From Paucimonas sp. (GTDB taxonomy: Bacteria; Pseudomonadota; Gammaproteobacteria; Pseudomonadales; Pseudomonadaceae), in the NCBI GenBank assembly GCA_031253995.1, contig JAIRVG010000052.1, positions 62,001 through 126,000 of the forward strand: 64,000 nt of DNA, read 5' to 3'. The notes under the pieces are model-generated. The model had not been told where the DNA came from. It saw nothing but the letters and a program-made list of their open reading frames with translations, and searched no databases. The stretch's first letter is position 1; every line of letters starts with the position of its first letter. Below, piece by piece: positions 1-8,699 of this stretch. The position numbers and the translations under genes were made by a program.

Positions 1-393
1 GACGATCAGCAAGCCCTCCACGCCGCGCTCCACCAGGAGCTTGACCTTGTCGAAGATCGAGCCGGCGTCGAAGCCGCAACTGAGCACGTAGACCACGTAG
101 CCGTACTCGGCCAGCTTGTCCTGGAAGCTCTTGACCATGGTCGCGTAGATGGCGTGGTCGAGGGTCGGGATGATCGCCCCGATCAGGTTGGTCTTCTGCA
201 GTCGCAGGGCCTTGGCTGCGGGGTTGGGGCTGTAGCCCAGCTTGGCGGCGATGGCCAGGACCTTCTCGCGCACATCGTCGCGCACATGGGTCGGCAGGTT
301 GAAGCTGCGCGACACTGTCGCCACCGATACGCCGGCCGCCTTGGCGACATCGGTGACCTTGACCCGACCTGCTGTTTTCGTAGTGCTGGACAC
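1..393 (-). CDS. LacI-family transcriptional regulator (partial, 3' end outside window)
   Basis: The first 131 codons are present; the rest lies before base 1. Translation from a GTG at 393 gives a LacI-type N-terminal helix-turn-helix (VKVTDVAKAAGVSVATVSR), a hinge region and the start of the periplasmic-binding-protein-like core (NLIGAIIPTLDHAIYA). The GTG start is chosen because a GGAGAGG Shine-Dalgarno lies 8 bases upstream and the HTH begins about 10 residues in, as usual for the family. It is divergent from the trehalose synthase-like gene. Five LacI-type palindromes at 453, 2737, 5818, 8509 and 9442 are inferred to be its operators, which makes it the likely repressor of the whole 0.5-11.6 kb locus. 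The effector is unknown; family members usually bind sugars or nucleosides. Confidence 0.9.
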   Translation of the reverse strand, partial: MSSTTKTAGRVKVTDVAKAAGVSVATVSRSFNLPTHVRDDVREKVLAIAAKLGYSPNPAAKALRLQKTNLIGAIIPTLDHAIYATMVKSFQDKLAEYGYVVYVLSCGFDAGSIFDKVKLLVERGVEGLLIV

Positions 394-452
394 GCTTTTC
401 CCTCTCCGGTGATCCCTGCGTGGAGCGGAAGGCTCCCGGCGCGGATGACGCA

Positions 453-466
453 TGATAACGATTACC
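453..466. promoter_or_regulatory. Candidate LacI-family operator
   Basis: TGATAACGATTACC matches 11 of 14 positions of the TGTAAACGATTACA motif seen three more times downstream. It lies between the divergent lacI-type gene and the GH13 gene, where it could control both. It is the weakest of the five copies. Confidence 0.5.
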
Positions 467-566
467 GCCGGCTTTTCCGAGGCTTTCCCGTCATGCTCAT
501 CGGTAGAACGTTTGCCTTCGCGCAGCGTCAGAGTCAGCAACGACCAGACGTCGAAGGGAGGTGATG

Positions 567-2633
567 ATGACGGCTCCAGATCCGCGGTACGTGCAATGGC
601 TGGTGGACCACTCGATGCTCAAGGCGGCTCGTGACCGGGCCAAGACCTATGCCGGCCAGTCGCGCCTGTGGCAGAACCCCTATGCCGAGGCGCGGCCGCG
701 AAGGGCCATCGAGATCGCCTCGGCCTGGCTGACGGTGTACCCGGATTCGATCATCGCCTCCGAGGATGCCTCGGTGCTCGATGCCCTCGGTGCCGAAGCC
801 TTGTGGAAAGGGCTCTCGGAGCTGGGCATACAGGGCATCCATACCGGCCCGATCAAGCGCTCCGGCGGCATCCGCGGCGAAGCCTTCACCCCGAGCATCG
901 ATGGCAACTTCGACCGCATAAGCCTCGATATCGACCCGCTCTACGGCAGCGAGCAGCAACTGGTTCACCTGAGCCGCATGGCCGCGGCGCACAACGCGGT
1001 GACCATCGACGACTCGATTCCCTCCCACACCGGCAAGGGCGCCGACTTCCGCCTGGCGGAACTGGCCCACGAGGACTATCCCGGGATCTACCACATGGTC
1101 GAGATCCGCGAGGAAGACTGGGGCCTGTTGCCGGAGGTGACGGACGGTCGCGACGCGGTCAACCTGAGCCCGGCGCAGTGCGACGAGCTCAAGCTGCGCC
1201 ACTACATCGTCGGCCAGTTGCAGCGGGTGATCTTCTTCGAGCCCGGAGTCAAGGAGACCGACTGGAGCGCCACCGCGCCCATCACCGGCGTGGACGGCAA
1301 GACCCGGCGCTGGGTCTACCTGCACTATTTCAAGGAGGGCCAGCCGTCGCTGAACTGGCTCGATCCGACCTTCGCCGCCCAGCAACTGATCATCGGCGAT
1401 GCCCTGCATGCCATCGACTGCCTCGGTGCCCGTGGCCTGCGCCTGGACGCCAATGGCTTCCTCGGCGTGGAGATACGTGCCAACGACACCGCCTGGTCGG
1501 AAAGCCACCCGCTTTCCCTGACCGGCAACCAGCTGCTCGGAGGCATGATCCGCAAGGCCGGGGCCTTCAGTTTCCAGGAGCTGAACCTGACCCTCGATGA
1601 CATCGCGCAGATGTCCAGGGGCGGCGCCGACCTGTCCTATGACTTCGTCACCCGCCCGGCCTACCAGCACGCGTTGCTCACCGGCGATACCAGCTTCCTG
1701 CGCCTGATGCTGGGGGAGATGCAGCGCTTCGGCATCGACCCGGCGTCGCTGATCCATGCCCTGCAGAACCATGACGAGCTGACCCTCGAACTGGTGCATT
1801 TCTGGACCCTGCACGCCAACGACATGTTTCTCTACAAGGGCCAGACCTTCCCTGGCAGCATCCTGCGCGAGCATATCCGCGAGGAAATGTACGAGCGCCT
1901 GTCCGGCGAGCATGCGCCGTACAACCTGCGTTTCGTTACCAACGGCGTGTCCTGCACCACGGTGAGCATCATCACTGCGGCCCTGGGCATCCGCGACCTG
2001 GCGCAGATCAGCGCCGAAGAGCTGGCCCTGATCCAGAAGATCCACCTCTTGCTGGTGATCTACAACGCGATGCAGCCGGGAGTGGTCGCGCTGTCCGGGT
2101 GGGACCTGGTGGGTGCGCTGCCGCTGGCGGCCGAGGAGGTGGCCGAGCGCATGCTCGACGGCGATACGCGCTGGATCCATCGCGGCGGCTACGACCTGGT
2201 GGACCTGGCGCCAGAGGCCAGCCGGTCACTGCGCGGCATGCCGCGTGCGCGCTCGCTGTACGGCAGCCTGACCCACCAGTTGCAGCAGCCCGGCTCCTTC
2301 GCCAGCCAGGTGAAAAAAGTCCTGGCCGTGCGTCAGGCCTACGGTATCGCTTCAAGTCGCCAGGTGCTGGTGCCCGAGGTGCAGAACCCGGGCTTGCTGG
2401 TGATGGTCCACGAACTGCCGGCGGGGAAGGGTACCCAACTGACGGCGCTCAACTTCAGCCGCGAGCCGGTTGCCGAGGAAATCATCCTGGAGGGCTTCAG
2501 TCCCGGCCCGGTGGTGGACATGCTCAGCGAGACGCTCGAAGGCGACTTGCGCGAGGACGGGCGTCTGCTGATCAACCTCGATCCCTTCGAGGCCTTGTCG
2601 CTGCGCATCGTCAGCAGCACCGGGCATGTCTGA
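567..2633 (+). CDS. treS: Trehalose synthase-like GH13 glycosidase/isomerase
   Basis: The 688-aa protein belongs to glycoside hydrolase family 13. It resembles the short trehalose synthases (maltose alpha-D-glucosyltransferases) of Pseudomonas, which interconvert maltose and trehalose in the cytoplasm. Catalytic residues are readable: nucleophile Asp294 in GLRLDANG, acid/base Glu338 in SFQELN, and transition-state Asp403 in QNHDE. No signal peptide is visible. Of the start codons at 561 (GTG), 564 and 567, the ATG at 567 is preferred because GGAGG at 557-561 is then 5 bases away. It lies next to the divergent LacI-type gene and shares its operator region. A hairpin follows the stop codon. The exact substrate is inferred from family resemblance; another alpha-glucoside isomerase or hydrolase activity is possible. 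Confidence 0.75.
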   Translation: MTAPDPRYVQWLVDHSMLKAARDRAKTYAGQSRLWQNPYAEARPRRAIEIASAWLTVYPDSIIASEDASVLDALGAEALWKGLSELGIQGIHTGPIKRSGGIRGEAFTPSIDGNFDRISLDIDPLYGSEQQLVHLSRMAAAHNAVTIDDSIPSHTGKGADFRLAELAHEDYPGIYHMVEIREEDWGLLPEVTDGRDAVNLSPAQCDELKLRHYIVGQLQRVIFFEPGVKETDWSATAPITGVDGKTRRWVYLHYFKEGQPSLNWLDPTFAAQQLIIGDALHAIDCLGARGLRLDANGFLGVEIRANDTAWSESHPLSLTGNQLLGGMIRKAGAFSFQELNLTLDDIAQMSRGGADLSYDFVTRPAYQHALLTGDTSFLRLMLGEMQRFGIDPASLIHALQNHDELTLELVHFWTLHANDMFLYKGQTFPGSILREHIREEMYERLSGEHAPYNLRFVTNGVSCTTVSIITAALGIRDLAQISAEELALIQKIHLLLVIYNAMQPGVVALSGWDLVGALPLAAEEVAERMLDGDTRWIHRGGYDLVDLAPEASRSLRGMPRARSLYGSLTHQLQQPGSFASQVKKVLAVRQAYGIASSRQVLVPEVQNPGLLVMVHELPAGKGTQLTALNFSREPVAEEIILEGFSPGPVVDMLSETLEGDLREDGRLLINLDPFEALSLRIVSSTGHV

Positions 2634-2642
2634 GCTCTTTGA

Positions 2643-2659
2643 GGGCCGCAAAGCGGCCC
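2643..2659 (+). terminator. GC-rich hairpin after treS
   Basis: GGGCCGC-AAA-GCGGCCC forms a perfect 7-bp stem ten bases after the treS stop. There is no clear T-run, so termination is only plausible. The identical hairpin recurs at 30730-30746, which suggests a genome-wide Pseudomonas repeat. Confidence 0.45.
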
Positions 2660-2736
2660 CAATCAGATTTATACCGATCAAAAGCGCCACGCGGCACTAG
2701 CGGACCCATGGACGGTTATGTATGCTTTGCCTGCGC

Positions 2737-2752
2737 TTGTAAACGATTACAA
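2737..2752. promoter_or_regulatory. LacI-family operator upstream of GMC oxidoreductase
   Basis: TTGTAAACGATTACAA is a near-perfect palindrome with a central CG, typical of LacI/GalR operators. It sits 35 bases before the GMC oxidoreductase start, where a bound repressor would block transcription of the following operon. Confidence 0.75.
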
Positions 2753-2787
2753 CAACGCACCACTTCTTGACGATTCAGGTGAGCGAC

Positions 2788-4446
2788 ATGCGTGACATAA
2801 ACGGCCGTACTACCCACAAAGCCTACGACTACGTCGTGATCGGATCCGGCTCGGCCGGGAGCGTGCTGGCGGGCCGACTTTCCGAGGACCCGCAGCGCAG
2901 CGTGCTGATGCTTGAGGCGGGACCTTCCGACAAGAGCATCTACATCCAGATGCCCGCCGCCCTGGGCTTTCCGCTCATGGACGACAAGTTCAACTGGTAC
3001 CTGCATTCCGAGCCCGAGGCGGAGTTGGGCGGCCGTACCATCTACGAGGCGCGCGGCCGGGTGCTGGGTGGCTCGTCGTCGATCAACGGCATGAACTGGG
3101 TACGTGGCAACCCGTGGGACTACGACAACTGGGAAGCCATGGGCCTCAAGGGCTGGAGCTACAAGGACTGCCTGCCGTACTTCCGCAAGGCGGAGACCTT
3201 CGACCAGGGCGGCGATGACTACCGCGGCGACAGCGGCCCCATGCACATCCAGACCTGCGCGGCGAACAACCCGCTGTACAAGGCCTTCCTCGCCGCCGGG
3301 GTGCAGGCCGGCTATCCCCATGTGAAGGACCACAACGGCTACCGTCAGGAAGGCGTGCACATCACCCAGCGCAACGTGCACAAGGGTATCCGCTGGAGCA
3401 CTTCGCAGGCCTATATCCACCCGAATCGCGGTCGCGACAACCTGCATGTCTGCGACCGCGCCCAGGTCACCCGCATCGAGTTCAAGGACAAGCGTGCGGC
3501 GAAAGTGCACTTCGTGCGCAATGGCAGCCCGGAAGTGGTGGACATCAAGACCGAGGTCATCCTCTGCGCCGGTGCCATCCACTCGCCGCACCTGCTGATG
3601 CTGTCCGGTATCGGTGACGCCGAGCACCTGGCGCAGTTCGGCATTCCCTGCATCGCCGACCTGCCCGCGGTGGGCCAGGGCCTCAAGGACCATATCGCCG
3701 CGCCGGTGCAGTACCGCGCCACGCAGAACGTGTCCATCGCCAAGCAACTGACGCCGCTCGGCAAGCTCAAGCTCGGTGCGCTGTGGACCCTGTTCCGCAA
3801 GGGCCTGGGGGCGACCAACTTCTTCGAGGTCGGTGCCTTCATCCGCACCCGCCCGGAACTCAAGGTGCCCAACGTGCAGTTCGAGTTCATCCCCATGCTT
3901 GGCGAGTTCCAGCACGGCAGCGTCAAGCTGGAGAACGGCTTCCAGTACTTCTTCAGCCTCATGCGTCCGACCAGCACCGGACGGGTCTGGCTGGGTTCGA
4001 AGGACCCGCTGGCCGCACCGAAATTCTGCTTCAACTTCCTCTCCACCCAGCAGGACCAGGAAGACGCCATCGCCGCCGTGCGGGCGATCCGCAACGTGGT
4101 GTCCCAGGCCGCCTGGGATCCCTATCGCGGTGAGGAAGTCACTCCCGGAGCCGCCGTGCAGTCCGACGCCGACATCCTCGCCGTCCTGCGCCAGCTGGCC
4201 GGGACCAACTACCACCCGTCGTGCACCTGCCGCATGGGCGTCGACCCGGCCACCAGCGTGGTGGACGCCAGCGCTCGCGTGCACGGCCTCGACAACCTGC
4301 GGGTGGTGGACGCCTCGATCATGCCGGAGATCGTCAGCGGCAACCTCAACGCGCCGATCATCATGATGGCCGAGAAGATCGCCGACGACATTCGCGGCAA
4401 GCATGCACTGCCCGGGGCCAAGGCCCAGTACTACGTGCCCGCCTGA
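2788..4446 (+). CDS. GMC-family FAD oxidoreductase (choline dehydrogenase-like)
   Basis: The 552-aa protein is a glucose-methanol-choline oxidoreductase that would oxidise an alcohol to an aldehyde using FAD. The N-terminal FAD motif is VVIGSGSAGS. The GMC signature GRVLGGSSSINGMNWVRG and the C-terminal active-site His in NYHPSCTCRMG with the NLNAPIIMMAEK tail are present. The usual HPxGTCRMG reads HPSCTCRMG here. The ATG at 2788 is chosen because AGGTGA lies 5 bases upstream; in-frame TTG 2767 and GTG 2779 have no such site. It is the first gene of a unit with the SDR and NIPSNAP-like genes behind a LacI-type operator. The presence of an aldehyde dehydrogenase in the next unit fits alcohol-to-aldehyde-to-acid oxidation. 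The substrate is unknown. Confidence 0.85.
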   Translation: MRDINGRTTHKAYDYVVIGSGSAGSVLAGRLSEDPQRSVLMLEAGPSDKSIYIQMPAALGFPLMDDKFNWYLHSEPEAELGGRTIYEARGRVLGGSSSINGMNWVRGNPWDYDNWEAMGLKGWSYKDCLPYFRKAETFDQGGDDYRGDSGPMHIQTCAANNPLYKAFLAAGVQAGYPHVKDHNGYRQEGVHITQRNVHKGIRWSTSQAYIHPNRGRDNLHVCDRAQVTRIEFKDKRAAKVHFVRNGSPEVVDIKTEVILCAGAIHSPHLLMLSGIGDAEHLAQFGIPCIADLPAVGQGLKDHIAAPVQYRATQNVSIAKQLTPLGKLKLGALWTLFRKGLGATNFFEVGAFIRTRPELKVPNVQFEFIPMLGEFQHGSVKLENGFQYFFSLMRPTSTGRVWLGSKDPLAAPKFCFNFLSTQQDQEDAIAAVRAIRNVVSQAAWDPYRGEEVTPGAAVQSDADILAVLRQLAGTNYHPSCTCRMGVDPATSVVDASARVHGLDNLRVVDASIMPEIVSGNLNAPIIMMAEKIADDIRGKHALPGAKAQYYVPA

Positions 4447-4467
4447 CTCACTGAAAGGAAAACCGCA

Positions 4468-5220
4468 ATGAAACTGAAGAACCAAGTAGCCCTGATCACC
4501 GGCGCTGGCGCCGGCATCGGCGAGGCCACCGCCCGGCTGTTCGTCCAGGAAGGCGCCAGGGTGGTGATCGCCGACCGCAATATCGAACTGGCCAGCAAGG
4601 TCGCCGACGAACTGGGCGAGGCGGCTATCGCCGTGCAGGTGGATGTCGCCGACGCCGCTCAGGTCCGCGCCATGGTCGAGGCCACGGTCGCCCGCTTCGG
4701 CGGCCTCGACATCCTGGTCAACAACGCCGGCTTCGGCACCCTCGGCACCGTGGTGACCCTGGACGAAGACACCTGGGACCAGGTGGTCGACGTCAACCTG
4801 AAAGGGGTGTTCCTGTGCTCCAAGTACGCCATCCCGGAGATCGTCCGGCGCGGTGGCGGGTCGGTGGTCAACCTGGCCTCGACCATCTCCGTGGTCGGCA
4901 TCAAGGACCGCGCTGCCTATGTCGCGGCCAAGGGCGGCGTGGCCGCACTGACCCGCGCCATGGCCCTGGACCATGCCCTCGAAGGCGTGCGGGTGAACAG
5001 CGTGGCGCCGGGAGTGATCGCTTCCAGTTACTACGACAAGATGTTCGAGACGGTCGCGGATCCGGTGGCGTTCAAGAAAGGCCTGGAAGCCCGTTCGCCG
5101 CTGAACAAGATGGGCGAGCCGATCGATATCGCCAACATGATCCTGTTCCTCGCCTCCGGCGATTCCAGCTTCGCCACCGGTGGCATGTTCACTGTCGACG
5201 GCGGCTACACCGCCTGGTGA
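4468..5220 (+). CDS. Short-chain dehydrogenase/reductase
   Basis: This 250-aa classical SDR would oxidise or reduce an alcohol/ketone with NAD(P). Visible motifs are the cofactor-binding TGAGAGIG (residues 11-18), NNAG (85-88), catalytic Ser138, Tyr151 and Lys155 (YVAAK), and the C-terminal GGMFTVDGGYTAW typical of the family. Asp36 in VIADR after the second beta strand suggests NAD preference. The start at 4468 follows GAAAGGAAAACC. It is 21 bases after the GMC gene and 10 bases before the NIPSNAP-like gene, so all three are probably co-transcribed. The specific substrate cannot be read from sequence. Confidence 0.85.
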   Translation: MKLKNQVALITGAGAGIGEATARLFVQEGARVVIADRNIELASKVADELGEAAIAVQVDVADAAQVRAMVEATVARFGGLDILVNNAGFGTLGTVVTLDEDTWDQVVDVNLKGVFLCSKYAIPEIVRRGGGSVVNLASTISVVGIKDRAAYVAAKGGVAALTRAMALDHALEGVRVNSVAPGVIASSYYDKMFETVADPVAFKKGLEARSPLNKMGEPIDIANMILFLASGDSSFATGGMFTVDGGYTAW

Positions 5221-5230
5221 GGAATCGAGC

Positions 5231-5794
5231 ATGATCGATGAGCTGCGGCACTACCGTTTTACCCTCGATGCCTGGGAGCAGTACTGGGCGTTGTTCACGG
5301 GACGCTGTCTGCCGATTCGCGGCAACGATTTCGGCGAGCTGCGCGGACTGTGGTACGAGCGCATCGGCGACAGCGTGAACTTCCGTCATCTGTGGCGCTA
5401 TGAGTCGCTGGACGCCCGCGCCCATCTGCGCGGCGAACTGCTCAAAGTCGACGACTGGCGCGAAGGCTTCCTGCCCCAGGCCGGCCGGCATGTCAGCCAG
5501 CAGTTTCTCCAGGTGCTGGTGCCGAAGCTGGGGGAGGGCGCGGGCGGACTCGATGCCGTGCGCTATCTGCACAGCTATCGTTGTCCAACCGGCAAAGCCG
5601 CCGGGGTGATCCAGCAGATCGCCGCGGTCGAAGGCGTGGCCCGCGAGCGCTTGTGCGGCCTGTGGGCCACGGAGTTCGCCGATCCCAACCAGGTGGTGGT
5701 GATGACCTCGACCGACGAGGCACCGCTGCTGGCCCTGAGCGCCGCGGTAGAGATCGAGACCCGCCGCCTGCAGCCGTTGGCCATTCCCGCCTGA
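5231..5794 (+). CDS. NIPSNAP-like dimeric alpha-beta barrel protein
   Basis: This 187-aa protein resembles NIPSNAP-family proteins of the dimeric ferredoxin-like (alpha-beta barrel) fold: DELRHYRFTLDAWEQY at the start, and an internal repeat of the fold with LDAVRYLHSYRCPTGK around residues 113-128. Such proteins often accompany catabolic oxidoreductases, but no reaction is established for this group. The ATG at 5231 is chosen because the longer in-frame form would overlap the SDR stop, and GAGG lies just upstream. It ends the GMC-SDR-NIPSNAP unit; a LacI-type operator follows 24 bases after the stop. I infer a role tied to the pathway but cannot assign one. Confidence 0.65.
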   Translation: MIDELRHYRFTLDAWEQYWALFTGRCLPIRGNDFGELRGLWYERIGDSVNFRHLWRYESLDARAHLRGELLKVDDWREGFLPQAGRHVSQQFLQVLVPKLGEGAGGLDAVRYLHSYRCPTGKAAGVIQQIAAVEGVARERLCGLWATEFADPNQVVVMTSTDEAPLLALSAAVEIETRRLQPLAIPA

Positions 5795-5817
5795 CCGGTA
5801 TTTTTGCCGGTCGGCAA

Positions 5818-5831
5818 TGTAAACGTATACA
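5818..5831. promoter_or_regulatory. LacI-family operator upstream of aldehyde dehydrogenase
   Basis: TGTAAACGTATACA, within AATGTAAACGTATACATC, is a copy of the regulon motif 22 bases before the aldehyde dehydrogenase start. It implies that the ALDH and racemase-like genes can be transcribed as a separate unit. Confidence 0.65.
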
Positions 5832-5852
5832 TCGAATAATGAGGTAGCACAC

Positions 5853-7340
5853 ATGAGCGTTCGTCAGTACGAGCACTGGATCAATGGCGCGGCCCGGGCG
5901 CCTATCGCCGGTCAACGGGTCGAGCGGCACTCGCCGGCCCATGGCGCGCTGCTGGCGAGCTTCGCCGCCGGCACCGCTGCCGACGTCGATGTCGCCGTGG
6001 CGGCGGCCAAGAGCCTGCACGATTCGGCGGCGTGGTCGTCGGTGCCTGGTTCCGAGCGGGCCAAGCTGTTGGGCAAGCTGGCCGACCTGATCGAGCGTGA
6101 CGCCGAGCATCTCGCGCTGATCGAGGCGGAAGAAGTCGGCAAGCCGATCACCTATGCCCGCGGCGAGGTGCTCTGGTCCGCCGAGCTGACCCGCTACGCG
6201 GCGTCCCTGGCCTGGAATATCCAGGGTGAGGCCTACAGCCACCTGGGCGAGGACAAACTCGGTCTGGTCACCCACGAAGCCCGTGGCGTGGTCGGCCTGA
6301 TCGTGCCGTGGAACTTTCCGCTGGTCTGCCTGTTCCAGAAGCTGCCCTACGCGCTGGCGGCCGGTTGCCCGGTGGTGATCAAGCCTTCCGAGCTGACCTC
6401 CGGCACTGCCCTTGAGATCGCCCGCCTGGCCACCGAAGCCGGTTTCCCGGCGGGGCTGGTCAACGTGGTCACCGGGACCGGTGCCGAGGTCGGCGAGCGC
6501 CTGACCCGCCACCCTGATGTGGCGATGGTCTCGTTCACCGGCTCTACCCGGGTCGGCAAGCAGATCGCCGCTACTGCCGCCGCGGACCTGACCCGCGTCG
6601 CGCTGGAGCTGGGTGGCAAGGCCGCCAACGTGGTATTCGCCGATGCCGACCTGGACGCTGCGCTGGACGGCGTGCTGTTCGGCGTGATCCTCAACCAGGG
6701 CGAGGAGTGCGTGGCGGGCACCCGTCTGCTGATCGAGGAATCGGTGGCCGACGATTTCGTCGAGAAACTGGTGGAACGCGCCCGCCGCGTGGTGGTGGGG
6801 CTGCCGTTGCAGGCCGAGACGCAGATCGGCGCGTTGATCCATGCGCAGCACCTGGAAAGCGTGCTGAACTACATCGAGATCGGCAAGCAGGAGGGCGCGC
6901 GCCTGGTCCTGGGCGGCGAGCGTCTGACCGGCAACGGTCTGGAGAACGGCTACTTCGTTGGCCCGACCCTGTTCACCGGGGTTAAGCCTGAGCACCGTAT
7001 CTTCCGCGAGGAAATCTTTGGCCCGGTGCTCACCGTGACCACCTTCAAGACGGTCGAGGAAGCCGTGGCACTGGCCAACGACACCGACTACGGTCTGGGC
7101 AACGGCCTGTGGACCAAGGACGTGGACAAGGCGATCCGGGTGTCGCAGAAGCTGCAAAGCGGTACCGTGTTCGTCAACACCTACCTGGAAACCTCGCCGC
7201 AGTTGCCGTTCGGCGGGTTCAAGCAGAGTGGCTACGGCCGCGAGAACGGGGTGGACGGCTTGCGTGAGTTCATGGAGACCAAGTCGACCTTCATCAAGCT
7301 GGGGGCGCGGACTCCGGTACTGCCAAATACCCTGGGTTGA
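5853..7340 (+). CDS. NAD(P)-dependent aldehyde dehydrogenase
   Basis: This 495-aa aldehyde dehydrogenase superfamily member would oxidise an aldehyde to the acid. The general base Glu252 in LELGGK and nucleophile Cys286 in NQGEECVAGT are present, with the cofactor-binding VPWNFPL and SFTGSTRVGK motifs and the C-terminal FGGFKQSGYGRENG. It resembles betaine/gamma-aminobutyraldehyde-type ALDHs (QGEEC rather than QGQVC). GAGG lies 8 bases before the ATG. The neighbouring alcohol oxidoreductases (GMC, SDR) are the likely source of its aldehyde. The actual substrate is not determinable from the sequence. Confidence 0.9.
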   Translation: MSVRQYEHWINGAARAPIAGQRVERHSPAHGALLASFAAGTAADVDVAVAAAKSLHDSAAWSSVPGSERAKLLGKLADLIERDAEHLALIEAEEVGKPITYARGEVLWSAELTRYAASLAWNIQGEAYSHLGEDKLGLVTHEARGVVGLIVPWNFPLVCLFQKLPYALAAGCPVVIKPSELTSGTALEIARLATEAGFPAGLVNVVTGTGAEVGERLTRHPDVAMVSFTGSTRVGKQIAATAAADLTRVALELGGKAANVVFADADLDAALDGVLFGVILNQGEECVAGTRLLIEESVADDFVEKLVERARRVVVGLPLQAETQIGALIHAQHLESVLNYIEIGKQEGARLVLGGERLTGNGLENGYFVGPTLFTGVKPEHRIFREEIFGPVLTVTTFKTVEEAVALANDTDYGLGNGLWTKDVDKAIRVSQKLQSGTVFVNTYLETSPQLPFGGFKQSGYGRENGVDGLREFMETKSTFIKLGARTPVLPNTLG

Positions 7341-7383
7341 GCGCAGCCTTGCTGAAACCCGAATCCAACAAGAAGAACGCCCT

Positions 7384-8418
7384 ATGAAATTCAAGCGAAT
7401 GGTCAATGTGGTCGGCGCCCATGTCGCCGGCGAGCGCAACGACGTGATCACCGGCGGCGTGCTCGACGTTCCCGGACAGACCATGTTCGACAAGATGAAG
7501 TACCTGGAAACCCGCGGCGATGACCTGCGCAAGCTGATCCTCCAGGAGCCTCGCGGCAGCGTGACCCAGTGCGTCAACCTGGTGCTGCCGTCGAACCACC
7601 CGGAGGCGGATGCCGGTTTTGTCATCATGGAGTCCGAGTTCTACCCGCCGATGTCCGGCAGCAACACCATCTGCACGGTCACCGTGCTCCTGGAAACCGG
7701 GATGATTCCGATGGTCGAGCCGGTCACCCGCCTGACCCTTGAGGCACCGGGCGGACTGGTACGGGTCGAGGCGCAGTGCCGCGACGGCAAGGTCACGGGG
7801 GTGAAGTTCGCCAACGTGCCGTGCTTCGTCTTCGGCCTGGACCAGTTCATCGAGGTTCCGGGGCTTGGCAGCCTCAAGGTGGACGTGGCCTATGGCGGCA
7901 TGATCTACGTGCTGGCCGATGCCCAGGCCCTGGGCTTTGGCATCCTGCCTGACGAGGCCGCCGCGCTGGTCGAGGTCGGCGAGCAGATCAAGGCCGCCGC
8001 CGCCGAGCAGTTGCCGGCGGTGCATCCCGAGCAGCCGGAGATCCACACCATCAACCAGACCCTGTTCGCCGGCCCGGTGCGCGACGATCCGCTGGGCAAG
8101 CGCTCGCGCAACGGCGTGGTGGTATCGCCGGGGCGCATGGACCGTTCGCCCTGCGGCACCGGCACCAGCGCACGGCTGGCAGTGATGCATGCGCGGGGGC
8201 AGGTCAAGGTCGGCGAGAAGCTGGTGCATGAGTCGATCCTCGGTACGGAATTCATCGGCGAGATCGCCGAGACCCTGACCGTGGGCGGCCAGCCGGGAAT
8301 TCGCCCGACCATCACCGGGCAGGCGTTTCTTACCGGGTTCCATCAGTACGTGCTGGACCCGAATGATCCGTTCCCCACGGGATATACGTTGAGCGATACC
8401 TGGCGCAAGAATCCGTAG
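7384..8418 (+). CDS. Proline racemase / hydroxyproline epimerase-family protein, Ser/Cys type
   Basis: This 344-aa member of the proline racemase superfamily (PF05544) has two active-site motifs: PPMSGSNTIC with Ser91 where racemases have Cys, and DRSPCGTGTSA with Cys257. Cys/Cys pairs are typical of proline racemase and 4-hydroxyproline epimerase. Ser/Cys variants are known among hydroxyproline epimerase/dehydratase-type members. The usual GHG after the first catalytic residue is replaced by GSN, which is uncommon. No hydroxyproline catabolic genes (D-hydroxyproline dehydrogenase, deaminase, ketoglutarate semialdehyde dehydrogenase operon) are recognisable nearby, so another substrate is plausible. 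It lies 43 bases behind the aldehyde dehydrogenase, probably in the same transcript. Confidence 0.8.
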   Translation: MKFKRMVNVVGAHVAGERNDVITGGVLDVPGQTMFDKMKYLETRGDDLRKLILQEPRGSVTQCVNLVLPSNHPEADAGFVIMESEFYPPMSGSNTICTVTVLLETGMIPMVEPVTRLTLEAPGGLVRVEAQCRDGKVTGVKFANVPCFVFGLDQFIEVPGLGSLKVDVAYGGMIYVLADAQALGFGILPDEAAALVEVGEQIKAAAAEQLPAVHPEQPEIHTINQTLFAGPVRDDPLGKRSRNGVVVSPGRMDRSPCGTGTSARLAVMHARGQVKVGEKLVHESILGTEFIGEIAETLTVGGQPGIRPTITGQAFLTGFHQYVLDPNDPFPTGYTLSDTWRKNP

Positions 8419-8427
8419 GCGGGTCGG

Positions 8428-8444
8428 GGGCTGCTTTGCAGCCC
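8428..8444 (+). terminator. Hairpin after the racemase-like gene
   Basis: GGGCTGC-TTT-GCAGCCC is a perfect 7-bp stem 9 bases after the stop codon. The following TTCG is a poor U-tract, so terminator function is tentative. Confidence 0.45.
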
Positions 8445-8508
8445 TTCGCGAGCCCCAATGGGCATCAACCACGAATCACCGTCGTAGAAGGATCGATTGA
8501 CGCAATGT

Positions 8509-8526
8509 AATGTAATCGATTACATT
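8509..8526. promoter_or_regulatory. Perfect palindromic LacI-family operator
   Basis: AATGTAATCGATTACATT is an 18-bp perfect palindrome and the best copy of the regulon motif. It lies 174 bases before the dienelactone hydrolase start, unusually far compared with the other copies, and is followed by two terminator-like hairpins. Confidence 0.8.
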
Positions 8527-8619
8527 GGTTTTGCCCGGGCCTTGGCAGGCCCTTGCCGGGTTTGGTCACCCACTCGCAACGCCTGCCAGCGACCTGGCTT
8601 CGTTAGGCAATTCACCCTG

Positions 8620-8643
8620 GCCCGCCCCGCGGCGGGCATTTTT
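8620..8643 (+). terminator. Terminator-like hairpin in the leader of the DLH gene
   Basis: GCCCGCC-CCGC-GGCGGGC followed by ATTTTT has the form of an intrinsic terminator. It lies downstream of the operator and upstream of the coding start, so it could end or attenuate transcription from a promoter near the operator. Confidence 0.55.
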
Positions 8644-8660
8644 AACGCTTTCCTTCCTCT

Positions 8661-8688
8661 CCGCCTGGCCACACGGGCGGATTTTTTT
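8661..8688 (+). terminator. Second T-tailed hairpin directly before the DLH ribosome binding site
   Basis: CCGCC and GGCGG arms enclose a 10-base loop and are followed by ATTTTTTT. The T-run abuts the AGGAG ribosome binding site (8690-8694) of the gene at 8700. It may be a terminator or attenuator, or only a weak 5-bp stem. Confidence 0.4.
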
Positions 8689-8699
8689 CAGGAGCCGTC

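Noticed and set aside
2767..2787. Earlier TTG/GTG starts for the GMC oxidoreductase
   Set aside because: The AGGTGA ribosome binding site overlaps this stretch and is correctly spaced for the ATG at 2788.
2716..5232. Open frame of 838 codons on the minus strand
   Set aside because: It lies opposite the GMC oxidoreductase and SDR genes, which carry full motifs; high GC at third positions makes such antisense frames common.
5493..7628. Open frame of 711 codons on the minus strand
   Set aside because: It overlaps the aldehyde dehydrogenase in antisense, with no family resemblance.
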